Part shown: piece after piece, positions 25,613-36,638 of the stretch
Numbering within the stretch: position 1 is the stretch's first letter
Layout: each line of letters begins with the position of its first letter
Source of the DNA: Ciceribacter ferrooxidans
GTDB taxonomy: Bacteria; Pseudomonadota; Alphaproteobacteria; Rhizobiales; Rhizobiaceae
Direction of reading: 5' to 3'
DNA length: 64,000 nucleotides
Assembly (NCBI RefSeq): GCF_004137355.1
Contig: NZ_SDVB01000170.1
Location: 288,818 to 352,817 of the forward strand
Notes under the pieces: model-generated
What the model was told of the DNA's origin: nothing
Seen by the model: the letters and a program-made list of their open reading frames with translations, nothing else
Databases searched by the model: none
Made by a program: the position numbers and the translations under genes

Positions 25613-27112
25613 GTGTATCGCCGTCAATTCTTGAAGACCCTCGCCCTCGGCACCGCCGCGGCCGGGTTCGCCCCTTCCTTCCTCTCACCCTCCGCACGGG
25701 CCGCCGCCGAAACACCGGCGAAGCGCCTCGCCGTCACCAGCCGAGTCCTCGACGTCAACGGCAAGCCGGCCAAGGTGTTCGGGCTCGTCCAGCCGGACGG
25801 CACGCCCGGCCTGACCTTCGACGCGGGCGCCGATTTCGATGTACTGCTCGCCAACGAGACCGCCGAGCCGACGCTCATTCACTGGCATGGGCTCACCCCG
25901 CCCTGGGCCATGGACGGTGTCCCGGACAATCCGGCCGCCCTGCTGGCGCCTCAGGAAACCCGCCGCTACACCTTCCCCGTCGGCGCCGGCGGCACCCACT
26001 GGATGCACGCGCATACGCTGCAGGAGCAGAACCTGCTGGCCGCGCCACTGATCGTCCGCCGGCCGGAAGAGGCCGGAAGCGACGAGCAGGAGGTGGTCAT
26101 CCTACTCCATGACTTCTCGTTCAAGTCTCCCGAGGAGCTCCTCGCAGAACTGAAGGGTGGTGACGGCCACGGCGCCGCCCAGATGGGCGGAATGTCGATG
26201 GGCGGAATGTCCGGCATGGGCCATATGGGCCACGACATGGGTGGTTCCATGGGCGGCGGCTCCATGGGTGGCCAGCAGGGCATGGCCATGCCCGGAATGG
26301 GCGGGATGGCCGGCATGGACCTCAACGACATCGAATACGACGCCTATCTCGCCAATGACCGCACACTCGACGACCCGCAAGTGGTGCAGGTCGAGAAAGG
26401 CGGACGGGTGCGGCTGAGGATCATCAACGGCGCCACCGCAACCGCCTTCACCATCGACACCGGCGAGGTGCTCGGCCGCCTCGTCGCGGTCGACGGCCAG
26501 CCGGTGCAGCCGATCGCCGGCACGCGCTTCCCGGCCTCCATGGGCCAGCGGCTCGACATCATGGTCGAGCTTCCCAAGGAGGGCGGCGCCTTCCCGGTGC
26601 TCGCCCTGCGCGAGGGCTCGACGAAACGGACCGGCATCGTGCTCGCGAGTGCCGGGGCCTCGATCGGCAAGCTCGCCGGTGACGGCGAAGAGACCGGTCC
26701 CGTGCTCGATCTGGCACTCGAACAACGGCTGAGGGCCGTAACGCCGCTCGACAGGCGCCCGCCCGCCCGCAGCTACCGCATGGTGCTCGGCGGCGACATG
26801 GCAAGCTACACCTGGTCGATCGCAGGCGCCGAGGCGCTTGCCGTCGGCACCGGCGAGCGCATCCGCTTCGTCGTCCAGAACATGTCGATGATGGCGCATC
26901 CGATGCACCTGCATGGACACCACTTCCAGGTGACGGCGGTCAATGGCGTCGAAATCGCCGGCGCGGTTCGCGACACGGTGCTGCTGCCGCCGATGGTCGA
27001 GGTCGCACTGGAGTTCGACGCCAACAATGCCGGACGCTGGCCGTTCCACTGCCACCACCTCTACCACATGGCCTCGGGCATGATGGCCTTCGTCGCTTAC
27101 GACAATGCCTGA
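25613..27112 (+). CDS. Periplasmic multicopper oxidase, CopA/CueO-like
   Basis: A 499-residue laccase-like multicopper oxidase that probably oxidises Cu(I) in the periplasm as copper defence. The N-terminus is a Tat signal (YRRQFLKTLALGTAAAGF, cleaved near ARA). All copper-ligand motifs are visible: HWHG at 90-93, HWMHAHT at 129-135, HPMHLHGHHF near 426 and HCHHLYHMASGMM near 482. A Met/Gly/His-rich insert at about 186-236 (units like GGMSMGGMSGMGHMGHDMGG) resembles the methionine-rich Cu(I)-binding segments of CueO and CopA. The start is a GTG at 25613 after AGGAGAAAAG. The copper P-type ATPase follows 63 bp downstream. Confidence 0.93.
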   Translation: MYRRQFLKTLALGTAAAGFAPSFLSPSARAAAETPAKRLAVTSRVLDVNGKPAKVFGLVQPDGTPGLTFDAGADFDVLLANETAEPTLIHWHGLTPPWAMDGVPDNPAALLAPQETRRYTFPVGAGGTHWMHAHTLQEQNLLAAPLIVRRPEEAGSDEQEVVILLHDFSFKSPEELLAELKGGDGHGAAQMGGMSMGGMSGMGHMGHDMGGSMGGGSMGGQQGMAMPGMGGMAGMDLNDIEYDAYLANDRTLDDPQVVQVEKGGRVRLRIINGATATAFTIDTGEVLGRLVAVDGQPVQPIAGTRFPASMGQRLDIMVELPKEGGAFPVLALREGSTKRTGIVLASAGASIGKLAGDGEETGPVLDLALEQRLRAVTPLDRRPPARSYRMVLGGDMASYTWSIAGAEALAVGTGERIRFVVQNMSMMAHPMHLHGHHFQVTAVNGVEIAGAVRDTVLLPPMVEVALEFDANNAGRWPFHCHHLYHMASGMMAFVAYDNA

Positions 27113-27175
27113 TAGAATGCACGGGCGAGGTTTGACCCTCGCCCGTGTCCCGACCGTTAACGCGAGGAGGTAATT

Positions 27176-29410
27176 GTGGCTGAAGAACACCATCACCACC
27201 ATCACGGTCATGACCACAGGCCGACCGGGCACTCTACTCATCACGCTCGCGAGGCCAGCGGAATGGCGTCGCCGCCACCGGTTGCCTCCGGCAAGAGCGG
27301 GATCGTCTACACCTGCCCCATGCATCCGCAGATCCGCCAGCTCGGACCCGGCAATTGCCCGATCTGCGGTATGGCGCTGGAGCCGGAGACGGCGACGCTG
27401 GAGACGGGCCCGAGCCCGGAACTCCTCGACATGCAGCGGCGCTTCTGGATCGGACTGGCGCTGACCCTGCCGGTCGTCCTTCTGGAGATGGGCCAGCACC
27501 TCTTCGACCTGCACATGCTCATCCCGCCGACGACAGGCTCCTGGATCCAGCTGGCGCTAGCGACGCCGGTGGTGCTCTGGGCCGGCTATCCCTTCTTCGA
27601 GCGCGGCTGGGCCTCGCTCGTCTCGCGCCACCTCAACATGTTCACGCTGATCGCCATGGGCACGGGCGCGGCGTGGATCTACAGCGTCGTTGCGACCGTC
27701 GCTCCGTCGCTCTTCCCCGCCACCTTCCGCTCCGGCGACGGCGCAGTCGACGTCTATTTCGAGGCGGCGGCCGTGATCACCGTGCTGGTGCTGCTCGGGC
27801 AGGTGCTGGAATTGCGTGCGCGCGAGCAGACCGGCGGTGCGATCCGCGCGCTTCTCGATCTCGCGCCGAAGACCGCGCGGCGCATGCGCAGCGACGGGAC
27901 CGACGAGGACGTGCCGCTCGACATTGTCGCGGTCGGCGACAGGTTGCGCGTCCGTCCAGGCGAGAAGGTTCCTGTCGACGGCGAGCTCCTCGAAGGCCGC
28001 AGTTCCGTCGACGAGTCGATGATCACCGGCGAATCCATGCCGGTCACCAAAGAGGTCGGCGCCAGGCTGATCGGCGGCACGATCAACCGTACCGGCGGCT
28101 TCGTCATGGAGGCGCGGCGGGTCGGACGCGACACGGTGCTCTCGCAGATCGTCCATATGGTGGCGGAAGCGCAGCGTTCGCGGGCGCCGATCCAACGGCT
28201 CGCCGACGACGTGTCGGGCTGGTTCGTTCCGATCGTTATCCTCGTCGCGCTGGTCGCCTTCGGCACCTGGATGGCGGTCGGGCCCGAGCCGCGCTTCGCC
28301 CACGGCCTCGTGGCGGCAGTCGCCGTGCTTATCATCGCATGCCCCTGTGCACTGGGGCTCGCGACGCCGATGTCGATCATGGTGGGCGTCGGGCGCGGCG
28401 CCGGTATGGGCGTGCTGATCAAGAATGCCGAGGCGCTGGAGCGCATGGAAAAGATCGACACACTCGTCGTCGACAAGACCGGCACGCTGACGGCCGGACG
28501 GCCGGAGGTCGTCGCCATCGCCGCCGTTCCCGGCGTCGATGAGAGCGAACTGCTGCGACTTGCGGCAAGCCTGGAGCGGTCGAGCGAGCACCCGCTGGCA
28601 ACCGCCGTGGTGAACGCGGCCGAAGTCCGCAAGATCACGCTCGCCGATGCGCGGGACTTCGACAGCCCCGTCGGACGCGGCGTAACGGGCACCGTCGACG
28701 GACACCGGCTGATCATCGGCAGCCACCGGATCATGGCGGACGAGAAGATCGACATTTCGGCGCTTAACGAAAAGGCGGAGGAGTTACGTGGCGAAGGCGC
28801 GACGGTCATTTTCACCGCCGTCGACGGCCGTCTGGCCGGTCTTTTCGCCATCGCGGACCCGATCAAGCCGACGACGCCGTCCGCCGTCAGCGCGCTCCTT
28901 GCGGAAGGCGTACGCGTGGTGATGCTCACCGGCGACAATCGCACCACCGCAAACGCCGTCGCCCGCAAGCTCGGGATTGCCGAGGTGGAGGCGGAGGTGC
29001 TGCCGGAGCACAAGAGCGAAATCGTCGCGCGGCTGCGCAAGGAAGGCCGTGCCGTCGCCATGGCCGGCGACGGCGTCAACGACGCTCCCGCCCTTGCCGC
29101 TGCCGACGTGGGCATCGCCATGGGAACGGGAACCGACGTCGCGATCGAAAGCGCCGGCGTCACCCTCCTCAGGGGCGATCTCGAAGGCATCGTGCGGGCG
29201 AGGCAATTGAGCCGCACGACGATGCGGAACATCCGCCAGAACCTTTTCTTCGCCTTCATCTACAACGCGCTCGGGGTGCCCGTCGCGGCGGGTGTGCTCT
29301 ATCCCGTCTTCGGCCTCCTGCTGTCGCCGATCATAGCGGCGGCGGCGATGGCGCTCTCCTCCGTCAGCGTGATCACCAATGCACTACGCCTGCGGAGTGC
29401 ACAGCTGTGA
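27176..29410 (+). CDS. Copper-translocating P1B-type ATPase
   Basis: A 744-residue heavy-metal efflux ATPase. The N-terminus is His-rich ([12 protein letters not shown]). A heavy-metal-binding zinc-ribbon-like domain follows ([20 protein letters not shown]) in place of classic GMxCxxC domains. The membrane CPC metal site is [11 protein letters not shown]. Catalytic motifs are DKTGTLT (phosphorylated Asp), TGES in the actuator domain, SSEHPLA in the nucleotide domain and [14 protein letters not shown] with this N-terminus indicates Cu(I), possibly Ag(I), export. The GTG at 27176 is preceded by GAGGAGG. The stop overlaps the next start by four bases, so the SRPBCC gene is coupled. Confidence 0.94.
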   Translation: MAEEHHHHHHGHDHRPTGHSTHHAREASGMASPPPVASGKSGIVYTCPMHPQIRQLGPGNCPICGMALEPETATLETGPSPELLDMQRRFWIGLALTLPVVLLEMGQHLFDLHMLIPPTTGSWIQLALATPVVLWAGYPFFERGWASLVSRHLNMFTLIAMGTGAAWIYSVVATVAPSLFPATFRSGDGAVDVYFEAAAVITVLVLLGQVLELRAREQTGGAIRALLDLAPKTARRMRSDGTDEDVPLDIVAVGDRLRVRPGEKVPVDGELLEGRSSVDESMITGESMPVTKEVGARLIGGTINRTGGFVMEARRVGRDTVLSQIVHMVAEAQRSRAPIQRLADDVSGWFVPIVILVALVAFGTWMAVGPEPRFAHGLVAAVAVLIIACPCALGLATPMSIMVGVGRGAGMGVLIKNAEALERMEKIDTLVVDKTGTLTAGRPEVVAIAAVPGVDESELLRLAASLERSSEHPLATAVVNAAEVRKITLADARDFDSPVGRGVTGTVDGHRLIIGSHRIMADEKIDISALNEKAEELRGEGATVIFTAVDGRLAGLFAIADPIKPTTPSAVSALLAEGVRVVMLTGDNRTTANAVARKLGIAEVEAEVLPEHKSEIVARLRKEGRAVAMAGDGVNDAPALAAADVGIAMGTGTDVAIESAGVTLLRGDLEGIVRARQLSRTTMRNIRQNLFFAFIYNALGVPVAAGVLYPVFGLLLSPIIAAAAMALSSVSVITNALRLRSAQL

Positions 29411-29949
29411 CGCCCGGCGACGATCGGCAGCGGGAGGACGAGAAGGCCAACTATGCACATTCGGCCTCGGCCGACAGGGAGATCGCGGCCTCGCCCCAAT
29501 ATCTGTTCGACGCGCTGGACGATCCTACGCGGCTCGGCCGACACATGCGTGAACCATCGCTGATGATGCTCGGCGGCTGGATGCGCTATCGCCTCGACGA
29601 AGGCCAAGGCCGGGCCGTCGGATCGTCGATCCGGATGGAAGGTCGCTTCGCCTTCCTCAAGCTGGCCGTCGATGAGGTGGTGACCGAGCATCGGCGGCCG
29701 TCGCGGAAGGTCTGGGTCACACGCGGATGCCCTCGCCTTCTGGTGATCGGTGCTTACCGCATGGGCTTTGACATCACGCCCGCCGCGGACGGATCGCATC
29801 TCCGCGTCTTCATCGACTATAACGATCCGGATACACGGCTGGGTCGAATCGCGGGATCGCTGTTCGGGCCGGCCTATGCCCGCTGGTGCGTCCGGCGAAT
29901 CGCCGAGGATGCGACCGATCTCGCCAAGTCTTCCGCATCTGCCGTCTGA
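29407..29949 (+). CDS. SRPBCC-superfamily protein, coupled to the copper ATPase
   Basis: The 180-residue protein looks like an SRPBCC (START/Bet v1-like) ligand-binding fold, with [20 protein letters not shown] at the N-terminal strand and helix and [16 protein letters not shown] as the long C-terminal helix. The GTG start lies inside the stop of the ATPase gene (GTGA overlap), indicating translational coupling. A ligand or function in copper handling is not known and I do not propose one. Confidence 0.7.
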   Translation: MTPGDDRQREDEKANYAHSASADREIAASPQYLFDALDDPTRLGRHMREPSLMMLGGWMRYRLDEGQGRAVGSSIRMEGRFAFLKLAVDEVVTEHRRPSRKVWVTRGCPRLLVIGAYRMGFDITPAADGSHLRVFIDYNDPDTRLGRIAGSLFGPAYARWCVRRIAEDATDLAKSSASAV

Positions 29950-30054
29950 TTCACGGCAGAGAGGCGCACCGGCCGGTATTCCGCAGGTGCGTCTCGGTCT
30001 ATGCTCTTTCCGGCGATTCCCGTCTCCCACATCCCCTCCCCGAGGTCAGCCGAT

Positions 30055-30486
30055 ATGCAAAGCCCCGTCATCGATGTCGTCGTGAGCGACACGCCGCCCG
30101 ACGACCGTGACGCGGTGCTCGCCGTGCTGCGCACCTACAATCAGGCGCAGACGGGCCGCGTTCGCGGCGCCGATTTCTCCGTGCTGCTGCGCGACCCACA
30201 AACCGATGCCGTAATCGGCGGTCTCTATGGGGAAGAGAGCTACGGATGGGCTTTCATCAAGTATCTGGTGGTGCCGGAGAACCTCCGCGGGCTGGGGCTC
30301 GGCAGCCGGTTGATGGAGGAAGCGGAAGAGATCGCACGCCGGCGCGGCTTCGTCGGGGTCTGGCTCGACACCTACGACTTCCAGGCGCGGCCCTTCTACG
30401 AGAAGCTCGGCTATACCGTCTTCGGCGAACTCGAAGGCGGTTCCGGCGCTCACGGCCAGTTCTTCCTGAAGAAGCGATTTTCCTGA
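30055..30486 (+). CDS. GNAT-family N-acetyltransferase
   Basis: A 143-residue acetyltransferase of the GNAT fold. The acetyl-CoA pyrophosphate loop is in the segment LVVPENLRGLGLGSRLMEEA (R/Q-x-x-G-x-G/A motif) and the C-terminal motif is FYEKLGYTVFGEL. The substrate is unknown. I chose the ATG at 30055 because GAGG lies nine bases upstream; a frame from 30001 adds residues with no GNAT homology. It follows the copper cluster but has its own spacing of 105 bp, so it may be independent. Confidence 0.85.
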   Translation: MQSPVIDVVVSDTPPDDRDAVLAVLRTYNQAQTGRVRGADFSVLLRDPQTDAVIGGLYGEESYGWAFIKYLVVPENLRGLGLGSRLMEEAEEIARRRGFVGVWLDTYDFQARPFYEKLGYTVFGELEGGSGAHGQFFLKKRFS

Positions 30487-30531
30487 CCGTCTGACGGGTA
30501 GACGAGGCCGCCCTGACGAGCGGCGTCGCCG

Positions 30532-30768
30532 TCAGGCGTTGTACCTGTTTTCCCGCCAGTTATACCAGTTGCGAATGCGCAAGTGGGGTGCGATGGCGCG
30601 CGAAATGAACGGCGTCAGCGCGAATGCGAGCACGATCACGGCCGGCAGCAGGTATTTCGCCTGTTCGTTCAGGGCCGGAATCGAAAGAACCGTGACGGCA
30701 CCGATGCCGAACAGCACGGCGTTCACCATCATCCCCACCATCACGGTGATGAACAGATCGGTTTTCAT
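30532..30768 (-). CDS. Small two-helix membrane protein of unknown function
   Basis: The 78-residue protein has two predicted transmembrane helices (ITVMVGMMVNAVLFGIGAVT and LLPAVIVLAFALTPFI). The basic C-terminal tail contains RIRNWYNWRENRYNA. The ATG follows GAGGAGGCGATC, a very good ribosome binding site, which supports expression. I do not recognise a named family. Confidence 0.7.
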   Translation of the reverse strand: MKTDLFITVMVGMMVNAVLFGIGAVTVLSIPALNEQAKYLLPAVIVLAFALTPFISRAIAPHLRIRNWYNWRENRYNA

Positions 30769-30938
30769 GATCGCCTCCTCGGCCCACGGGGCCTGTCTGA
30801 CTACATGTACCGGTTCAACGCGGGGCGGCGACCGATGGTTCCGGATGAGCCTGTGCGAGCATCGAGCGCCAGGCCACCAATCCTTAACCGCCGGGCCTTA
30901 GAGTGCACCTTCAAAGCACTGACTGACGCGAGACCTGC

Positions 30939-31253
30939 ATGCCGAACCCGACCTTCCGCTTCACCCACTACGACCTCAAGGAACAGCCGGCCGGCGCGAT
31001 CATCGAGGTGACGCTCAGCGCTGTGAACAATGTACGCCTGATGACGGCGACGAATTTCCAGCGTTTCAAGGAAACCCTGGATTTCAAGTATATCGGCGGC
31101 GTCGCCAAGAAGTCGCCGATCCGGCTGACCATTCCGGAAGCCGCCCACTGGCATCTGATCGTGGACATGGAAGGCCATCACGGACTTGCCGACTCCTCCG
31201 TCCGCATGATCGCTTCGCCGGCCCGGCAGCAGCGTCAGCAGAAGGCGTCGTAA
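30939..31253 (+). CDS. DUF1883-domain protein
   Basis: The 104-residue protein matches my recollection of the DUF1883 family: FTHYDLKEQPAGAIIEVTLS, NVRLMTATNFQRF, YIGGVAKKSPIRLTIPEAAH and WHLIVDMEGHHG. Members are small soluble bacterial proteins, sometimes linked to TIR or other stress domains, and their function is not established. It stands alone, convergent with rarA with only five bases between stops. Confidence 0.8.
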   Translation: MPNPTFRFTHYDLKEQPAGAIIEVTLSAVNNVRLMTATNFQRFKETLDFKYIGGVAKKSPIRLTIPEAAHWHLIVDMEGHHGLADSSVRMIASPARQQRQQKAS

Positions 31254-31258
31254 GGCGA

Positions 31259-32571
31259 TCAGGCGCCGCCGCGCTCCCGGCGAAGCTTCGACCACCAGTC
31301 GAGGCGCTTGCGGATCTCCCGCTCGAAGCCGCGCTCCGGCGGATCATAGAAGGTCTTTCGTCCCATCTTCTCCGGAAAATAGTCCTGGCCCGAAAAGGCG
31401 TCCGGCTCGTCGTGGTCGTAACGGTAGCCCTCGCCGTAACCCTCGCCCTTCATCAGCTTTGTCGGGGCATTCAGGATGTGCTTCGGCGGCAGCAGCGAGC
31501 CGTTCTCCTTGGCCGCCCGCATCGCCGACTTGTAGGCGGTGTAAACGGCATTCGACTTCGGCGCGGTGGCGAGATAGACGCAGGCTTCGGCCAGCGCCAG
31601 TTCGCCCTCCGGTGAGCCGAGATAATCATAGGCGTCCTTCGCGGCGTTGCAGATCACCAGCGCCTGTGGATCGGCAAGACCGATATCCTCAACGGCCATG
31701 CGAACCAGCCGACGGCCGAGATAGAGTGGGTCCTCGCCGGCGTCGAACATCCTGCAGAGATAGTAGAGCGCGGCATCTGGATCGGAACCGCGCACCGACT
31801 TGTGGAGCGCAGAGATCAGGTTGTAGTGGCCGTCCTGTCCCTTGTCGTAGACCGGCGCACGCCGCTGGACGATCCGGGTCAGGCCCTCCGTGTCGAACAC
31901 CTCGTCCTTACGGGCGGCGCGCCAGACTTCCTCGGCAAGCGTCAGCGCCGCCCTGCCGTCGCCATCCGCCATGCGGATGAGGCTCGCCCTCGCCTCGGCA
32001 TCGAGCGGCAGAGGTTTGCCTTCCACCGCCTCGGCTCGCGCGAGCAGCGTCTCGAGGCTTTCCTCGTCATGGGATTTGAAGGTCAGCACCCGGGCACGGG
32101 ACAAAAGTGCGGCGTTGAGCTCGAACGAGGGGTTCTCCGTCGTTGCACCGACGAGGATGATCGTGCCGTCCTCCATGACCGGCAGGAAACTGTCCTGCTG
32201 TGCACGGTTGAAACGATGGATCTCATCGACGAAAAGCAGCGTCTGGCGTCCGTTCATCCGCCGCGTCCGCGCCGCGTCGAAGACTTTCTTGAGGTCCGCG
32301 ACGCCGGAAAAGATTGCCGAGATCTGTTCGAAGGCAAGGCCCGCCTCGCCGGAAAGCAGCCGGGCGACGGTGGTTTTGCCCGTGCCGGGCGGCCCCCAGA
32401 AGATCATCGAACCGAGCGAGCCGCTGTCGATCATCCGGCGTAGCACGCCATCGTCGCCCGTCAGGTGCTCCTGCCCGGTCACCTCGGCAAGCGAGGTGGG
32501 ACGCAGCCGATCGGCGAGCGGCCGCTTCGAGGCGACGGCGTCGGGAACCTGCGGTGCAAAGAGATCGTCGC

Positions 32572-32575
<4 letters not shown>
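31259..32575 (-). CDS. rarA: Replication-associated recombination protein A (AAA+ ATPase)
   Basis: A 438-residue AAA+ ATPase of the RarA/MgsA/WRNIP1 family, acting at stalled replication forks. Walker A is GPPGTGKTT, Walker B is LLFVDEIHRF, and sensor 1 lies in ILVGATTENPSFELN. The C-terminal tetramerisation domain contains KSVRGSDPDAALYYLCRM and MKGEGYGEGYRYDHDEPDAF. The length matches E. coli RarA (447). The ATG overlaps the degP stop by four bases (ATGA), so the two genes are coupled in one operon on the minus strand. Confidence 0.95.
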
Positions 32576-33981
<1,406 letters not shown>

Positions 33982-34287
33982 GGGAGACTCCCGATAGATT
34001 TACAGAATGGCTTTTAGTGCGGAGCGAACCGGAAGGGAACGGCAAATCGCCCTCCTTCGATCCCTACAATTAGCCTGGCGCGGCACATTTCCAAGGCCGG
34101 CGACATTACAAGTCCGTCATGTTTTCCGGTCACAGGCCGGCTCCCGGTCCCGGAGCGCGGCAAGTCGACCCGGCACATAACCTTCTGATTGACTTGCGCT
34201 TTATCAATTCCGACGATGCGCGTTCAGGTGGTTGTCAGGAAGCACCTCTAGCTTTCCCGAGGAAGAGCCGATTCCGAGGGAAAGAAG
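33982..34287. other. Divergent intergenic region, degP / cytochrome operon
   Basis: These 306 bp between the divergent degP and cytochrome genes contain no gene. The recognisable element is the FixK/FNR-type box at 34194-34207. The cytochrome gene has a GGGAAAGAAG ribosome binding site directly before its ATG. I see no convincing -10/-35 pair for either direction. Confidence 0.55.
34194..34207 (+). promoter_or_regulatory. FixK/FNR-type box upstream of the cytochrome operon
   Basis: TTGCGCTTTATCAA fits the relaxed rhizobial FixK rule TTG(A/C)-N6-(T/G)CAA. Its centre lies about 87 bp upstream of the first ATG, leaving room for a start site about 40 bp downstream. Control of an oxygen/NO-binding cytochrome by a FixK/FNR regulator would be biologically coherent. 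Binding is inferred. Confidence 0.6.
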
Positions 34288-35424
34288 ATGCCCGACCAAG
34301 CGCCACAGCCGAGGGACACCCGCATACCCGTCTGGGACCTGCCGGTCCGCGCCTATCACTGGGCGCAGTTCGCCCTCGTCGCGGTCGCGGCCGTCACCGG
34401 ATTCCTTCTCGGCGGGCGCTGGATCGAGGTGCATATCTGGGCGGGGGCGGTGCTCGCCGCCCTCCTCGTCATCCGCATCGTATGGGGCTTCGCGGGCAGC
34501 ACCTATGCCCGCTTCTCGTCATTCCTGCCGTCACTAGGCACGGTACTCTCCCATGTCGGCGAACTGAAATCGGGAACCGCCCGCCCTCATCTCGGCCATA
34601 ACCCGCTCGGCGCCCTGATGATCCTCGCGCTTGTCGCGGTGATCGCGGGTCTCGTCGTGTCCGGCACGATCATTTTCGGCGGGGTCTTCAAGAAGGGGCC
34701 GGACGCCGCCCTCTTCTCCTTTGCGACCGGATTTTCGGCGCGCGAGGTCCATGAACTGCTCGCCTTCGCGCTGCTCGGCCTCGTCGGGCTGCACATCGCC
34801 GGCGCGCTCTTTGAAAGCTGGCGCACGGGTGAAAACCTGACCCGTGCGATGGTGACGGGCCGCAAGCGGCTGGAGCCCGGAATGCATCAGGAGCGGCCGG
34901 TCGTCGCCCGTCCGCTCGTGGCCTTCGTCACGATACTCGTGCTGTTCGGCGCTGCCGTGCCGCTCGGGCTTTCGCTTGCAGCCATCCCCCCATCCGGCAT
35001 GCCCGTGGCGCAACTCGATCCCATCTACCGGCAGGAATGCACCGCCTGCCACATGGCCTATCATCCGAGCCTGCTGCCGGCCGCCAGCTGGCAGGCGTTG
35101 ATGGAGAACCTCGACGACCATTTCGGCGAGGATGCGAGCCTCGATCCCGCAACGGCGGGAACGATCACGGCGTTCCTGACTGCGAACGCCGCCGAAAGCG
35201 CCGACACCAAGCCGGCCAACGCCTTCCGCCGCCTCGATCCGGCATCGCCCTACGAACTCACAGCGGCACCGTTTTGGAAGCGCATGCACGGCGACATTCC
35301 GGACACCGTCTTTTCGGCAAAGCCCGTGAGCAGCAAGGCGAACTGTGCCGCCTGCCACCGCGATGCCGAGAGCGGCGCCTTCTATCCCGCGAATATCAAC
35401 ATCCCGAAGGAGGACTTGAAATGA
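34288..35424 (+). CDS. Cytochrome b561-type protein fused to a diheme cytochrome c (DHC) module
   Basis: The 378-residue fusion has an N-terminal di-haem cytochrome b domain with four transmembrane helices (IPVWDLPVRAYHWAQFALVA; haem histidines in YHW, HIW, HELL and LHIAG). A fifth anchor follows (FVTILVLFGAAVPLGLSLAA), then a periplasmic DHC module with CxxCH sites at residues 251-255 (CTACH) and 353-357 (CAACH). It should carry electrons from the quinone pool to soluble cytochromes. The SHP gene overlaps its stop (ATGA) and a separate DHC gene follows. In Rhodobacter and Shewanella the b-type protein and DHC are usually separate, so the fusion is noteworthy. Confidence 0.9.
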   Translation: MPDQAPQPRDTRIPVWDLPVRAYHWAQFALVAVAAVTGFLLGGRWIEVHIWAGAVLAALLVIRIVWGFAGSTYARFSSFLPSLGTVLSHVGELKSGTARPHLGHNPLGALMILALVAVIAGLVVSGTIIFGGVFKKGPDAALFSFATGFSAREVHELLAFALLGLVGLHIAGALFESWRTGENLTRAMVTGRKRLEPGMHQERPVVARPLVAFVTILVLFGAAVPLGLSLAAIPPSGMPVAQLDPIYRQECTACHMAYHPSLLPAASWQALMENLDDHFGEDASLDPATAGTITAFLTANAAESADTKPANAFRRLDPASPYELTAAPFWKRMHGDIPDTVFSAKPVSSKANCAACHRDAESGAFYPANINIPKEDLK

Positions 35425-35825
35425 AGAAGACAGCGATGCTCCTGCTGTTTGGCGTCGGCCTGCTTGCGGCGGCGCCCGCAAACGCCGACCCTGCCCGCGA
35501 CGCCATCCTGAAGGACTATGCGAGCGCCGCCGGCGTCGCCTCCTTCTCGGCGGATGCCGGCAAGGCGCTGTTTCAGGCGAACCACACCGGAGGCAAGCCG
35601 GACACGCCCTCCTGCACGACCTGCCACACCGCCGATCCACGCCAGCCCGGCAAGTCGCGCGTCGGCAAGCCGATCGAGCCGATGGCCGTCTCTGTCAATT
35701 CGAGCCGCTTCACCGATGCTGCCAAGGTGGAAAAATGGTTCCGCCGCAACTGCACCTCGGTCCTCGGGCGCGAATGTACCGCCGAGGAAAAGGGCAATAT
35801 TATCACCTATCTTTCCAGCCTCTGA
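35421..35825 (+). CDS. SHP-type oxygen/NO-binding cytochrome c (DUF1924)
   Basis: A 134-residue exported monohaem cytochrome c. The signal peptide ends at ANA (residue 22). The CTTCH haem site is at 65-69. In SHP (sphaeroides haem protein) the sixth ligand is an asparagine, Asn88, that swings away to admit O2 or NO. Here Asn110 in RRNCTS is residue 88 of the mature protein, which fits. Two further cysteines, Cys111 and Cys119, could form the disulfide known in SHP. The start overlaps the upstream stop by four bases. The DHC downstream is its expected electron donor. The physiological reaction of SHP is unsettled. Confidence 0.88.
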   Translation: MKKTAMLLLFGVGLLAAAPANADPARDAILKDYASAAGVASFSADAGKALFQANHTGGKPDTPSCTTCHTADPRQPGKSRVGKPIEPMAVSVNSSRFTDAAKVEKWFRRNCTSVLGRECTAEEKGNIITYLSSL

Positions 35826-35838
35826 CCGGAGATCTCCG

Positions 35839-36339
35839 ATGACGACGACACTGAAGTCCGCTCTCAAACTGGCGCTCGTTGCCGCCGCCTTTTCGGGTGC
35901 CGCCCTCCTCGGCCCTGCCTTCGCCGATGACGATGAGGGTGGCGAAGGCGGCATACGCGCCGTCACCAACGAGACGGTGAAGACCGAATGTTCCGCCTGC
36001 CACATGGCCTATCCGCCCGGTCTGCTGCCGCAGCGCTCCTGGCAGGCGCTGATGGGCGACCTGTCGAACCACTTCGGCGAGGACGCAAGCCTCGACGAAC
36101 CTGTCCGCAAGGAAATCGAGGATTATCTGGTCGCCAATGCGGCGGACGCCGGCGGCCGCTCCATACGCGGACTCAAGGCAGACCAGATCCCGCTGCGCAT
36201 CTCCGAGCTGCCGTGGTTCACACGCGAGCACGGCTCCAAACTCATCGCCCGGGCGAAGTCGAACCCGAAGATCGGTTCGATCTCGAACTGTGCCGCCTGC
36301 CACCGCGGCGCCGAACAGGGCTATTTCGAAGACGACTGA
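35839..36339 (+). CDS. Soluble diheme cytochrome c (DHC)
   Basis: A 166-residue periplasmic cytochrome with a Sec signal (residues 1-29, cleaved at AFA) and two haem sites, CSACH (51-55) and CAACH (151-155). The segment ACHMAYPPGLLPQRSWQALM, then LSNHFGEDASLDE, is nearly identical in pattern to the C-terminal module of the b561 fusion, so the two arose by duplication. DHC donates electrons to SHP in Rhodobacter. It is the last gene of the three-gene operon and is followed by a strong terminator. Confidence 0.9.
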   Translation: MTTTLKSALKLALVAAAFSGAALLGPAFADDDEGGEGGIRAVTNETVKTECSACHMAYPPGLLPQRSWQALMGDLSNHFGEDASLDEPVRKEIEDYLVANAADAGGRSIRGLKADQIPLRISELPWFTREHGSKLIARAKSNPKIGSISNCAACHRGAEQGYFEDD

Positions 36340-36383
36340 TCGAGAGCCTGAAAGTGCTGCCTTCCACGTCGGCGGCACCGGAC

Positions 36384-36428
36384 GGCAAGGCCCGCCGACG
36401 CGCTCCCGCCGGCGGGCCTTGCCCTTTC
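36384..36428 (+). terminator. Intrinsic terminator of the cytochrome operon
   Basis: A perfect 14-bp GC-rich stem (GGCAAGGCCCGCCG / CGGCGGGCCTTGCC, 36384-36423) has a 12-nt loop. It is followed by CTTTCT. Confidence 0.82.
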
Positions 36429-36638
36429 TGCACGTCGCGCGATTGCCACGGTCGCAGTTCGGCGGGCGGGTTCATCCGCGCGAACGAGAAGATGGCCCGG
36501 CACCGGCATAATTAGGTCATTACCTCCGCACCTTCCTTTTCCTTCGAGAACGTAACTCCTCGTGGAACCAGACACCCCTTGACTGATCCATAACTTCACG
36601 GTTATATAAATAAACATAACCAAAGAGTTATCGATTTC

